From assembly GCA_017511925.1 (NCBI GenBank), contig JAFWHS010000003.1, forward strand, positions 1-64,000: a stretch of 64,000 nucleotides of DNA, read 5' to 3'. The notes under the pieces are model-generated. The model had not been told where the DNA came from. It saw only the letters and a program-made list of their open reading frames with translations, and made no database searches. The DNA is from Candidatus Saccharimonadota bacterium. Its GTDB lineage: Bacteria > Patescibacteriota > Saccharimonadia > Saccharimonadales > Saccharimonadaceae. Shown here piece after piece: positions 52,446-60,785 of the stretch; positions within the stretch are counted from its first letter, which is position 1; each line of letters opens with the position of its first letter. A program made the translations under genes and the position numbers.

Positions 52446-53224
52446 TGGATTTTTTGCATAAACTAGATGAAAATATTTTTAAAGATTTGTATTGGAATAT
52501 ACCGGAGCAAAAACAAGGCAAAGTAAATATCATCGGCGGCAACGCGCAAAGTTTTCGCACTAGCGTAAAAACCGCAGAATACTTGCTAAAAAATTATCCT
52601 TTAGCGAATGTAAATTTAGTTTTACCAGATATTCTAAAGACCAAATTACCTCCTATGCCAGATATATTTTATCTAAAATCTACAGAAACTGGATCTTTTG
52701 CCGATAGCGAAGAGCTTAAAAATGTCATGGCGCTGGCCGACTATAGCCTAATCATTGGAGATTTGTCAAAAAATACTATTACTGGCCAAGCCATAGCAAG
52801 CGCGTGTGAAAATTCCGCAGCGCCTCTGTTGGTTACACGAGATACAGTGGATTTATTAGCGGAAAACACTACAGAAAAATCACTAATGAACGAAAATCTC
52901 GTAGTGATGGGGTCTATGGCGCAGATACAAAAATTATTTCGTGCAGTCTATTATCCCAAAGTACTCACATTGTCGCAATCACTAGTTCAGGTCGCTGAAG
53001 CGTTACATAAATTCACCTTAAGCTACCCAGTAGCTATGGTGACTATTCATAATGGACAAATCATCGTGGCGAAGAGTGGTACCGTGAATGTAGTGCCACT
53101 ACAAAAATCTGGTTTTACGCCAATACTATTTTGGAATGGAGAAATGGCGGCAAAGATTGTAGCCCTAAACTTATATAATCCTAATAATTTTATAAAAGCT
53201 ACTTCAGCTGCTGTTTTCGCTTAG
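52445..53224 (+). CDS. Ribokinase-fold protein, NAD(P)HX dehydratase-like
   Basis: 259 aa. GKVNIIGGNAQSFRTSVKTAEYLLK near the N-terminus and the later VAMVTIHNGQIIVAKSGTVNVVPL resemble the C-terminal ADP-dependent NAD(P)H-hydrate dehydratase domain of YjeF/CARKD proteins, but the strongly conserved GTPGD-type ATP motif is not visible, so activity is uncertain. The start at 52445 (TGATG overlap with xth) is preferred to the TTG three bases upstream. The 3' end runs 26 bases into the convergent phosphatidyltransferase gene. Confidence 0.6.
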   Translation: MDFLHKLDENIFKDLYWNIPEQKQGKVNIIGGNAQSFRTSVKTAEYLLKNYPLANVNLVLPDILKTKLPPMPDIFYLKSTETGSFADSEELKNVMALADYSLIIGDLSKNTITGQAIASACENSAAPLLVTRDTVDLLAENTTEKSLMNENLVVMGSMAQIQKLFRAVYYPKVLTLSQSLVQVAEALHKFTLSYPVAMVTIHNGQIIVAKSGTVNVVPLQKSGFTPILFWNGEMAAKIVALNLYNPNNFIKATSAAVFA

Positions 53225-53864
53225 TTTTGGCTTCTAGTTTTTTCTCTAGATCTACGGCATTACGGGAAATATGGTGGCGGCGTTCCGCCAAGAAAAACCA
53301 TAGAAACGCACAAATTACCATAGACGCTATAATAATGGAAATCTTAGCTACAAAGGGCCAGGTGGTAGCAAATAACATCCAGATAGCCACCGCCGCAATA
53401 AGTAAAAGATAGATCATGCGGCGAATCATGATTATTTTTTTGGCTAATGAAAAATTACGATTAATAAGAGAATTTGGACTAGCGTCATCTGGATGGCCAA
53501 ATAGTCTACCATAAATAGTACTATCTATTATGATGCTGAGAATTATATACGAGATAGCAATGATTGCGCCAGCAATAAAATTAACACGAAGCGTAAAAAA
53601 TAGTATCGCGGCAAAACCAGTAAGAGCATCTGCATACATGTCATAACGGGCTGCGTATTTACGATACCAAGGAGCTTTGCCCTTGGGGAATGGCCAACGC
53701 GTAGCGCAGGCACCATCAAAAGCGTCTGTAAGCTCTGCTAAGATAAATAAAATCAACCCCACCCCAATATCGTTGGCGTTGGAACTCAAGACGGCAAGAC
53801 CAATAATTGCAGTTGCTAAAACAAAACGAGACAACGTAAGAATATCAGCTAGATAATATTTCAT
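53199..53864 (-). CDS. CDP-alcohol phosphatidyltransferase
   Basis: 221 aa with about six membrane helices. The family motif appears as DAFDGACATR followed by YDMYADALTG, giving the D..DG..A..D...D metal site; the spacing between the halves is longer than usual because of an insert (WPFPKGKAPWYRKYA). These enzymes make phosphatidylglycerol-phosphate, phosphatidylinositol or related lipids. It follows the surface-protein gene by two bases and the GT4 gene before that, pointing to glycolipid synthesis. The 3' end overlaps a convergent gene by 26 bases. Confidence 0.85.
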   Translation of the reverse strand: MKYYLADILTLSRFVLATAIIGLAVLSSNANDIGVGLILFILAELTDAFDGACATRWPFPKGKAPWYRKYAARYDMYADALTGFAAILFFTLRVNFIAGAIIAISYIILSIIIDSTIYGRLFGHPDDASPNSLINRNFSLAKKIIMIRRMIYLLLIAAVAIWMLFATTWPFVAKISIIIASMVICAFLWFFLAERRHHISRNAVDLEKKLEAKTKRKQQLK

Positions 53865-53866
53865 AC

Positions 53867-54445
53867 TTACTCTGGGATTTTAGCTACAATGGCAAAATTA
53901 AGTGCAGTCTCATAGGTGCCGGTGGGTGATTCTAGATCAAGTTTTGCGCCGAGATGGACAGTGCTGGTAGCCCCAGCTTTACCAGTAAAGCCGCCAGAGA
54001 CATCCATAATCTTTAGCCCAGTAGCGGAAATAGGGAAATAATTGCCATTGTCTATAGCTATGCCCCAACGATTAGTAGTAAATGTATTATCTTTGCCGAG
54101 TTCGGTAGTATAGCCACCTGGCAAATCAGCTAATGTAGGAATAGCATCACCGCTAGGCGTAATCAAATCTGTAGTTGGTGCAGAAACAGTGACAACATAT
54201 CCGTCATCACTATTAGAGTAAGAAGTAATTTTGATATCCTGACTATTAAAAGTACCTTTGCTGGTAAGCTCAATAGCTAGAGGATTTGTGGAGTATTCTA
54301 TAGCAATAGACACCGATGGTTCAAGCGTAGCGGCAAAATCTAAGTTAGATGTGCCCGCTAATACATCGACATGACCATAAAAAACTGCGCCGAAACACAG
54401 TGAAACAAGTGAAAGTATGAATATGACCTTTTTTGTTTTATTCAT
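53867..54445 (-). CDS. Secreted single-domain surface protein
   Basis: 192 aa. A signal peptide (about 1-30, ending VLAG) is followed by one beta domain with the marks shared by the other surface proteins here: IPTLADLPGGY, FTTNRWGIAI, VHLGAKLDL and the end SPTGTYETALNFAIVAK. No anchor follows, so it is free or binds a partner. It is probably an adhesin module or pilin-like subunit. It starts 26 bases after the GT4 gene and is predicted leaderless (TGT-TACAAT six bases before the ATG). Confidence 0.7.
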   Translation of the reverse strand: MNKTKKVIFILSLVSLCFGAVFYGHVDVLAGTSNLDFAATLEPSVSIAIEYSTNPLAIELTSKGTFNSQDIKITSYSNSDDGYVVTVSAPTTDLITPSGDAIPTLADLPGGYTTELGKDNTFTTNRWGIAIDNGNYFPISATGLKIMDVSGGFTGKAGATSTVHLGAKLDLESPTGTYETALNFAIVAKIPE

Positions 54446-54460
54446 AAGCTCATTGTAACA
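54446..54460 (-). promoter_or_regulatory. Leaderless promoter of the single-domain surface protein
   Basis: Minus strand TGT-TACAAT (54460-54452), six bases before the ATG at 54445. Confidence 0.6.
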
Positions 54461-54471
54461 TAAAAAATTGT

Positions 54472-55710
54472 TTAATCAATAGATTTTTGCAATTTTTTCA
54501 TAATTTCTACGAGAGATACCACCTTATCGGAGACTTTAGTAAATTTACCATCTGAAGCGAGTTTGGCGCTCATTGTGTGAACTTTATCAGGATTTTTAAA
54601 TATGGAATTGATTGCGGTAGCCATTTGCTCTGGCTCTGGACCGTCCGTAAGCAAATAACTACCCTTTGGTAAAATTTCGGTAAGATCCGGATCTACAATT
54701 ATGGTAGGGGTAGCAGTAACTGCAGCCTCGAGTAAGGACATACCGAAAGTATCATAGTTGTAAGAAACCAAGACGTCTAGGTGGGCTTTTTCTAAATGCG
54801 CTCTAACCGTGTTGAAACTTTTTTCACCGTTAAATGTAACGTTTAGCTTATGGCGACGAGCGTATTTTTTGGCTTTGGGAAGGTCAAATCCATCACCATA
54901 AACATCCAAATGATATTTTCCTTTAACCATGGTAAGCGCCTTTAAAAATGGCAAGATACGCTTTTCGCCTTGTACGCGAGAATGCCAGATAATCTCAAGT
55001 GTCTCGCCTGGGATAAATGACTTTGGCATAGGTTTAGCAGCAAAGAACTGGTCACTGATCCCATGATGCAAAGACAAAATTGGAACAGTAACACCGTAAT
55101 GAATTAGTTTTTTGCAAAAGTGCTCTGAAGGGGTTAAGACGAGATCGGCATAGTTAGCGTGATTTATCATCATGGTCCACATCTTAGCACGCGCAGTAGT
55201 GGTAGCTAAATAATTGTCCTTGTGGATTTTTATAGTATGCGGAACATACCAAGAGTGGATAAAATTAAGTGCGGTGGCAGTGATAGTGCGAAATCCAAAT
55301 GGGATTGCGGTCATAACTCCGGAATCCTCTCTGCCGTGCATGACTTGAATAGCTGGAATACGATATGAGTGGGCAAGCCTTAAGCCAGCAATAGAACATC
55401 CAGCTTCATAATGAATGTAAAAACAATCAAAACTTTTAAGTTCGGGGTGATTTTTTTGAAGCCAACGAACAACAACACCGGGGCGGCGCGAAATAGGAGC
55501 AATACCGCGACCGAGAATACGACAACTTGGTACTGGATAAATATGCTGTTTAGTTAATTTTTTGAGCTCAATTTCGGAATGTGGATAGGCGCTAGAAAAA
55601 ACGCAGACCGTATGGCCTTGACGTTCGAGTTCAGCCTTTTCAGCATTGATAGTGGAGACAATACCACCGGAAAGATCTAAATAACAATCTGAGAAAAAAG
55701 CAATCTTCAT
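54472..55710 (-). CDS. Glycosyltransferase, GT4 family
   Basis: 412 aa. An N-terminal GT-B half (FSDCYLDLSGGIVSTINAEKAELERQGHTV) and a C-terminal half with the acceptor/donor loop GMSLLEAAVTATPTIIVDPD (the E-x7-E region). It resembles GT4 enzymes that mannosylate or glucosylate lipids such as diacylglycerol or phosphatidylinositol. It is followed by the surface-protein and CDP-alcohol transferase genes. The ATG lies only 12 bases after the 3' end of tRNA-Leu on the same strand with no promoter between, so its mRNA is probably released by tRNA processing. Confidence 0.88.
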   Translation of the reverse strand: MKIAFFSDCYLDLSGGIVSTINAEKAELERQGHTVCVFSSAYPHSEIELKKLTKQHIYPVPSCRILGRGIAPISRRPGVVVRWLQKNHPELKSFDCFYIHYEAGCSIAGLRLAHSYRIPAIQVMHGREDSGVMTAIPFGFRTITATALNFIHSWYVPHTIKIHKDNYLATTTARAKMWTMMINHANYADLVLTPSEHFCKKLIHYGVTVPILSLHHGISDQFFAAKPMPKSFIPGETLEIIWHSRVQGEKRILPFLKALTMVKGKYHLDVYGDGFDLPKAKKYARRHKLNVTFNGEKSFNTVRAHLEKAHLDVLVSYNYDTFGMSLLEAAVTATPTIIVDPDLTEILPKGSYLLTDGPEPEQMATAINSIFKNPDKVHTMSAKLASDGKFTKVSDKVVSLVEIMKKLQKSID

Positions 55711-55722
55711 ATTCTAATGTCT

Positions 55723-55809
55723 TGGTGGGCGAGGAGGGACTTGAACCCTCACGACCCGAAGGTCACAAGATTTTGAGTCTAGCGCGTCTACCAGTTCCGC
55801 CACTCGCCC
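55723..55809 (-). tRNA. tRNA-Leu (anticodon CAA), CCA encoded
   Basis: 87 nt including the CCA. The acceptor GGGCGAG/CTCGCCC is perfect, the D-arm GGTAGACGC is present, a long variable arm (TGACCTTCGGGTCGT, class II) is present, and the T-arm contains GGTTCAAGTCC. The anticodon loop CTCAAAA reads CAA. The anticodon stem has one T-T mismatch (positions 28-42). The promoter TGG-TACAAT lies at about 55829-55821. Confidence 0.93.
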
Positions 55810-55820
55810 ATCTTGCGTAT

Positions 55821-55859
55821 ATTGTACCATAAAATGTGTGAATATGCTATAATTTGTTT
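55821..55859. promoter_or_regulatory. Divergent promoters for tRNA-Leu and the sortase gene
   Basis: Minus: TGG-TACAAT (to 55821), 11 bases before the tRNA 5' end. Plus: TGC-TATAAT (55845-55853), six bases before the sortase ATG. Confidence 0.7.
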
Positions 55860-57011
55860 ATGGATTCAAACTCTGGTGGGCAAAAACAGAGAGACTTGCA
55901 AAGGCAAGCGGCAGCACAAATCGCTAGGAAAAAAGTCCTAGCGGCTTATACTGAAGCGGCAGAAAAATCAGCTCGCGCCAGCAGAGTAGAAAATCAGCAT
56001 CTAAAGGATCGTCCAATCACTACAAAAATTAATTCTGAATCATGGAAAAAATATCATTCGGCGTGGCAGGATTATTATCAAAAATATTATAGTGAATATT
56101 ATTCGAACGCAGCCCGTAATTATATTGCAAAGGAAAAGTTAAAAGAAGCGCGCGACCAAGCCGAGGAAGACGAAATTTTGTATGCATTGGCCCGTGCTGG
56201 CGGCAAGAGTGACAAAAGCGCCGGACTAAAGCTCCGCTCAGAGATTCAAAAAAAAGCTACCGATAGTGCAAAAAGAACTCGCCGATTTCGCAAGTTTATT
56301 CCTTTGATGGCTGGCATTGCGGTAACTTTGTTTATACTATTTTTGCAATACAATAGACTAATCTTCGCGCCCATTATGGCTTATATCTCGCCGGGCAATG
56401 CGCCAGCATCAGAAATAGAAGCCTTAGATCCGACTATCACGCAAACCGTGTCGGCTGATCCGCGCTTAATTATCCCAAAATTAAATATTGATGTACCAAT
56501 TAGATTTGGAGTGGCGCTGCCCGATGTAATGAGCGCCATGAATAACGGTGTAGCGCACTATAGGATAAGTGGTGCCAGTGCTTATCCTGGGCAAATTGGT
56601 AATTTTATTATTACCGGACATTCAGCGGGAGACGTTTACAGCTCAAACCCTTACAAATATATTTTTTCGGGGCTTGAGCGCTTAGAAGATGGCGACTTAA
56701 TTTACGTAAATTATGAATCTACAAGATACACTTACCAGGTAATAAAGAAAGAGGTGATTGAGCCAACCAATGTGGCCGCGTTAGTCGTAGAAACTAATAA
56801 ACCGCTCATAACTTTGGTGACCTGCACACCATTAGGGACTTCTCGTTATCGTCTACTAGTAACCGGCGAACAAATCTCACCAAGTTATGACGAATCCGCA
56901 GACGCCGAAGAGGAAGCAGGTAAACTAACGCCCGTCACGGACGAGGTGGAATTGCCATCAAACGAACCCTCTTTCTTTGAAGGCATATGGAATTGGCTAA
57001 CAGGGCAATAA
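55860..57011 (+). CDS. Sortase with N-terminal cytoplasmic coiled-coil
   Basis: 383 aa. The first 145 residues are cytoplasmic, charged and helical (tyrosine-rich around 70-85), then a membrane helix (146-164) and a sortase domain (about 195-340). The catalytic triad is in place: His254 in IITGHSAGD, Cys322 in TLVTCTPLG and Arg in TSRYRLL. The TLVTCTP context fits class D/E-type housekeeping sortases. A long N-terminal cytoplasmic domain is unusual. It should anchor proteins such as the VPDTG protein at 5140-6015. The ATG at 55860 gives MDSNSGG; predicted leaderless. It converges on the PEGA gene with one base between stops. Confidence 0.92.
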   Translation: MDSNSGGQKQRDLQRQAAAQIARKKVLAAYTEAAEKSARASRVENQHLKDRPITTKINSESWKKYHSAWQDYYQKYYSEYYSNAARNYIAKEKLKEARDQAEEDEILYALARAGGKSDKSAGLKLRSEIQKKATDSAKRTRRFRKFIPLMAGIAVTLFILFLQYNRLIFAPIMAYISPGNAPASEIEALDPTITQTVSADPRLIIPKLNIDVPIRFGVALPDVMSAMNNGVAHYRISGASAYPGQIGNFIITGHSAGDVYSSNPYKYIFSGLERLEDGDLIYVNYESTRYTYQVIKKEVIEPTNVAALVVETNKPLITLVTCTPLGTSRYRLLVTGEQISPSYDESADAEEEAGKLTPVTDEVELPSNEPSFFEGIWNWLTGQ

Positions 57012-57012
57012 A

Positions 57013-58401
57013 TTATTTCGCAATAACTTCGCGTATAAGATTGCCATCTGAAAAGTAATAAAGCCATTTGTCGCTCGTAATAGTGACAGGGAAACGTTCA
57101 GAAACATTGGTGGCTAGTTCGCGACGATTGAGTCCATCAAAATCATAGACGACTAAAGCTCCGTCCTTGACATCGTAAATCATGTCGTCGTCTAGCCAAC
57201 CAAAATGTAGGGAATCAAGCGTCCATTCATGGATATCAAGAGACTCCATATCAAAAGTGGCTATCGACGTACCGGATCGCATAAAGACAAATTCGCCAGC
57301 GTGTCCAATTTTTACGAAATCTGGAATAAAACTAATAGACTTAGAGACAACATCTGAATTAGAATCTTTTTTATAAACGGAAATCCTGTCGCCTGTAACG
57401 ACAGTAATATATTTGTCGTCATAAAATTGACTGATGAAAATTTTTGCATTAGCGTCGACTACAATATCGTCTAGCTTTGTTAGATTATTGCTACCAATTT
57501 TAGTCAGCACAGCCTCACCTCCGGCAATATATACAAGATTTGAGTCTAGATGATCGTAGCTTTGTACGTTTTCCGCTAAAATAGCCGAAATTTGACGATT
57601 TGATACATCGATTCTGTGTAGATTGCCGTTCCGAATTGCCAGCAAAGTGCCAGAAGATTGATCAAAAATCTGAACTTCACTAAAATCTGTAGCAAATTCA
57701 CGGGTGAGATTAACACTAGCAGACGGAGTATTAATATTAATAAGTACCCACTCTAAAGACTCGCCATTTTGTATTTTAAATAAGACATGTTCGCTGGCAC
57801 CATCCCAATCCGCATCAAGAATAGTGCCACTAAAAAGGCCAGACGAAGCACCTTCCGCTAAGCTAACTGCTGAGAATATTTTAGAAATGTCTATAGTTCT
57901 AGGTTCAAGATTTTCACTGTCCAGATTAAGTAGAGTCCACATCGTGGTATCATTTGCAATTAGCACACGCTTACGATTCGGTGAGACGGTAGCGAAAGTG
58001 GCGCTAACTGCATCGTAGACCGCTTTCTTCTCTCGTTCTAGCAGAAATAATCTCGGATAATGCAGCCGATAAAGTAAACCTTCGCGTACCTTAATGGTTT
58101 TTGACCAGGAATCGTATCCATCTTTTGTAAGGACTACGCTATGCTCGCCACTAGACAGAACCTTACTAGTGTTGGTGCGTTGAAAAATATTAGATTCACC
58201 GTCTATCTCTACATTAGCGCCGGTGGGAACGGAAGAAACTTGCAGCATACCTTGACGTTCTACTGTGAAATCAGAATTAATCCAATAGCCTGAAACTATC
58301 AAAGCTAGAACCGTAACTACGGCTACAACGGCTACAACCATAATACTTTCTGAAACTATAATACGAAGACTTTGACGTCTCGCGCGTTTTTCGGGATCCA
58401 T
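57013..58401 (-). CDS. Membrane-anchored PEGA-domain protein with beta-propeller-like region
   Basis: 462 aa. A cytoplasmic start (MDPEKRARRQ), one membrane helix (about 17-44), then a PEGA domain (about 55-115; LQVSSVPTGANVEIDGES, GEHSVVLTKDGYDSW) and a large beta-rich region of repeated blades (about 130-462). PEGA domains are common in envelope proteins that bind S-layer or wall polymers. The ATG at 58401 is chosen because a -10 box sits six bases upstream; the in-frame extension would overlap it. The ligand is unknown. Confidence 0.8.
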   Translation of the reverse strand: MDPEKRARRQSLRIIVSESIMVVAVVAVVTVLALIVSGYWINSDFTVERQGMLQVSSVPTGANVEIDGESNIFQRTNTSKVLSSGEHSVVLTKDGYDSWSKTIKVREGLLYRLHYPRLFLLEREKKAVYDAVSATFATVSPNRKRVLIANDTTMWTLLNLDSENLEPRTIDISKIFSAVSLAEGASSGLFSGTILDADWDGASEHVLFKIQNGESLEWVLININTPSASVNLTREFATDFSEVQIFDQSSGTLLAIRNGNLHRIDVSNRQISAILAENVQSYDHLDSNLVYIAGGEAVLTKIGSNNLTKLDDIVVDANAKIFISQFYDDKYITVVTGDRISVYKKDSNSDVVSKSISFIPDFVKIGHAGEFVFMRSGTSIATFDMESLDIHEWTLDSLHFGWLDDDMIYDVKDGALVVYDFDGLNRRELATNVSERFPVTITSDKWLYYFSDGNLIREVIAK

Positions 58402-58416
58402 AAGATAATTATAACA
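58402..58416 (-). promoter_or_regulatory. Leaderless promoter of the PEGA gene
   Basis: Minus strand TGT-TATAAT (58416-58408), six bases before the ATG. Confidence 0.7.
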
Positions 58417-58487
58417 TAACATTTTATTCATAATACTTGCGTTTTTGTGGATAAATGTGTATTATTTATATAAGAATAAGCGAGGTA

Positions 58488-59315
58488 ATGATGTTAGAAG
58501 ATATTAAAGGCGAGCAAGCCACAAAAATACATCGTCGGATGCATGCTCCGATTAGTCAGGATGTTGTAGTACACGTAAACAAAGTGCAAGATATGACTAT
58601 GAGGCCTCGCAATCAGAGAATACTTGGCAATTCGATCGGAGACAATAACACTAGACAGGCAGTAAATTTAGCAAAAATAGACGAACAGCTAAATGCACGT
58701 AAAGAGGAAAAACCAGAACAATCAACACGGCCTACCGCAAAGGAAATTAAAGAGCAGGAAATCCAAAAAGCTCTAAACATTGCCTCGAAGAAATATCTTA
58801 GCCGTAAGGAAGCAAAGAAAGCCAAAAAGGCAAGAAAATCTGACGAGATGACTTTTGGATTCCGACGCATGGTGCTAGCAATGGTTTGTGCAGCTGCAGC
58901 TGTATTTGCGATTGTGTATTTTGTAAATCTCAACGCTACGGATATATCACTCAAGGTTACCGCTATGCAAACTGGCATAGAAGCTTCTTATCCATCTTAT
59001 ATACCACGAGATTATAGTCTATCCGACATCACGTCTGAAAACGGCAAGATTATAATGAATTTTAGAAACTCTTCTAGTGGCGACGCCTACACACTGACTG
59101 AGGAGGCCTCCTCTTGGGATTCTACGGCCTTACTAAATAATTACGTAAAAGGTGAGTTTGGCGATAATTACACCATATTAAAAGAACAAGGATTAACTAT
59201 CTACGTAAGCAATAGTGACGCTACATGGGTGAATGGTGGCATACTGTTTAGAATAAAAACTACTTCTGGTAGCCTCACCAAAAAGCAAATCCAAACAATT
59301 GCGACATCTCTGTAA
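58488..59315 (+). CDS. Membrane protein with extracellular DUF4367-like domain
   Basis: 275 aa. A long cytoplasmic segment with basic helices (SRKEAKKAKKARKSDE) is followed by a membrane helix (about 125-148) and an extracellular domain (about 170-275) beginning YPSYIPRDYSLSDI and ending LTKKQIQTIATSL, which matches the DUF4367/anti-sigma-type ectodomain pattern. It begins with two ATGs (58488 and 58491) behind GAGGTA. It is divergent from the PEGA gene. A signalling role (membrane sensor or anti-sigma partner) is possible but unproven. Confidence 0.72.
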   Translation: MMLEDIKGEQATKIHRRMHAPISQDVVVHVNKVQDMTMRPRNQRILGNSIGDNNTRQAVNLAKIDEQLNARKEEKPEQSTRPTAKEIKEQEIQKALNIASKKYLSRKEAKKAKKARKSDEMTFGFRRMVLAMVCAAAAVFAIVYFVNLNATDISLKVTAMQTGIEASYPSYIPRDYSLSDITSENGKIIMNFRNSSSGDAYTLTEEASSWDSTALLNNYVKGEFGDNYTILKEQGLTIYVSNSDATWVNGGILFRIKTTSGSLTKKQIQTIATSL

Positions 59316-59318
59316 AAG

Positions 59319-59334
59319 TGGTATAATTGTGGGC
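59319..59334 (+). promoter_or_regulatory. Leaderless promoter of gltX
   Basis: TGG-TATAAT (59319-59327), seven bases before the ATG. Confidence 0.7.
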
Positions 59335-60774
59335 ATGAAAGCTATCACTCGTTTCGCACCAAGCCCTACAGGTTATATTCATATTGGGAACGTCCGTTCG
59401 GCAATTTACCCCTATCTCGTGGCTCGCCAAACTGGCGGCAAAATGATTTTGCGCATTGAAGATACCGACAGAGAGCGCTATGTAGAGGGCGCAACAGAGC
59501 TGATAGAAGACACTTTGAGATGGCTAGGCCTAGATTGGGATGAGGGCCCAATCGTAGGTGGTCCAAGTGAGCCTTATTTTCAGAGTGAACGTCGTGAAAT
59601 TTATTTAAAATGGGTACAGAAATTACTAGATAGTGGACGCGCTTATGCTGATCCTACTCCACCGGAAAAAATCGATGAGTATCGTCGTAAGTGTAACGAG
59701 GAAAAAGTTCCGTTTTTGTATCGCAATTTTCGGCCAGAAAATCCGCCAAAATGGGAACCAGGTATACCTATTCGCTTTAAGGCCGAGCCGAAAGAGTATA
59801 GTTGGCACGATGCAGTAATGGGCGATATGCATACTGGTCCGGAAGTATTGGATGATATTATCTTGATTAAACGTGATGGCTACCCAACTTATAACTTTGC
59901 GCATATTGTAGATGATGCTGAAATGGGCGTAACTCACGTGATGCGCGGAGTTGAGTATCTTTCCAGTACACCAAATTATCTAGCGTTATATGAAGCTTTT
60001 GGTTTAGAGCGACCGATACTAATATCGCTACCACACATCCTGGCCCCACAGGGAAATAAAAAACTTGGCAAACGCGACGGAGCAAAATCTGTCACCGAAT
60101 ATCGTGACGACGGAGTATTGCCGGAAGCCATGTTGAATTATTTAGCGTGTCTTGGCTGGAATGACGGCACTGAGCAGGAAATTTATACAAAGGATGAATT
60201 GATTAAAAGTTTTTCTATTGATCGTATCCAAAATTCCGGTGCACGTTATGACGAGACGAAATTGCTCTGGTTGAATGGTCAGTGGATCCGCAGGATTTTT
60301 GACGAGCAGGGAGCGAGAGCATTATATGATAGAACCGTAAACTTCTGGCCAGAAGTTGCAGCCAGCTACTCTGAGGAATACCGTGTAAAGGTACTATCTA
60401 TTATCTACGATAGGCTAAAAACCATGTCAGACCTTAAGACTATGACAGAATATTTCTTCGTAGACCCTGACATTGATATAAATATGCTCGTAGAAAATAA
60501 GTTTTTGAAGAAGCTTTCTGAAGCGGAGATAGAAGAATTGCTCAAGATGTCCATAAATGAACTTTCTGAACCTAAAGAATGGAATCCTGAAAGTCTGCAA
60601 GAAAAATTGAACGATTTATTAGCTAAAACTGGTCGCAAACCAGCAGAACTTTTTAGTCTAATCAGAATCGCTATATCATTTGCGCCGTTTAGTCCTGCAC
60701 TAAATCTAACCATGGATGTACTTGGGCGCGAAACAACACTAGCAAGACTAAATGCCGTAGCCAGAAGTATTTAA
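59335..60774 (+). CDS. gltX: Glutamyl-tRNA synthetase
   Basis: 479 aa. The class I HIGH motif is HIGN (16-19) in FAPSPTGYIHIGNVRSA, the KMSKS motif is KLGKRDGA, and RIEDTDRERYVEGA binds glutamate. With GatCAB it also supplies Glu-tRNA-Gln, so it is probably non-discriminating. The start at 59335 gives MKAITRFAPSPTG; predicted leaderless. It converges on the downstream surface-protein gene with no terminator between them. Confidence 0.96.
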   Translation: MKAITRFAPSPTGYIHIGNVRSAIYPYLVARQTGGKMILRIEDTDRERYVEGATELIEDTLRWLGLDWDEGPIVGGPSEPYFQSERREIYLKWVQKLLDSGRAYADPTPPEKIDEYRRKCNEEKVPFLYRNFRPENPPKWEPGIPIRFKAEPKEYSWHDAVMGDMHTGPEVLDDIILIKRDGYPTYNFAHIVDDAEMGVTHVMRGVEYLSSTPNYLALYEAFGLERPILISLPHILAPQGNKKLGKRDGAKSVTEYRDDGVLPEAMLNYLACLGWNDGTEQEIYTKDELIKSFSIDRIQNSGARYDETKLLWLNGQWIRRIFDEQGARALYDRTVNFWPEVAASYSEEYRVKVLSIIYDRLKTMSDLKTMTEYFFVDPDIDINMLVENKFLKKLSEAEIEELLKMSINELSEPKEWNPESLQEKLNDLLAKTGRKPAELFSLIRIAISFAPFSPALNLTMDVLGRETTLARLNAVARSI

Positions 60775-60785
60775 TATTTATTTAA

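Noticed and set aside
59299-59334. Upstream in-frame extension of gltX
   Set aside because: The extension overlaps the end of the DUF4367 gene and the -10 box; the conserved protein starts at 59335.
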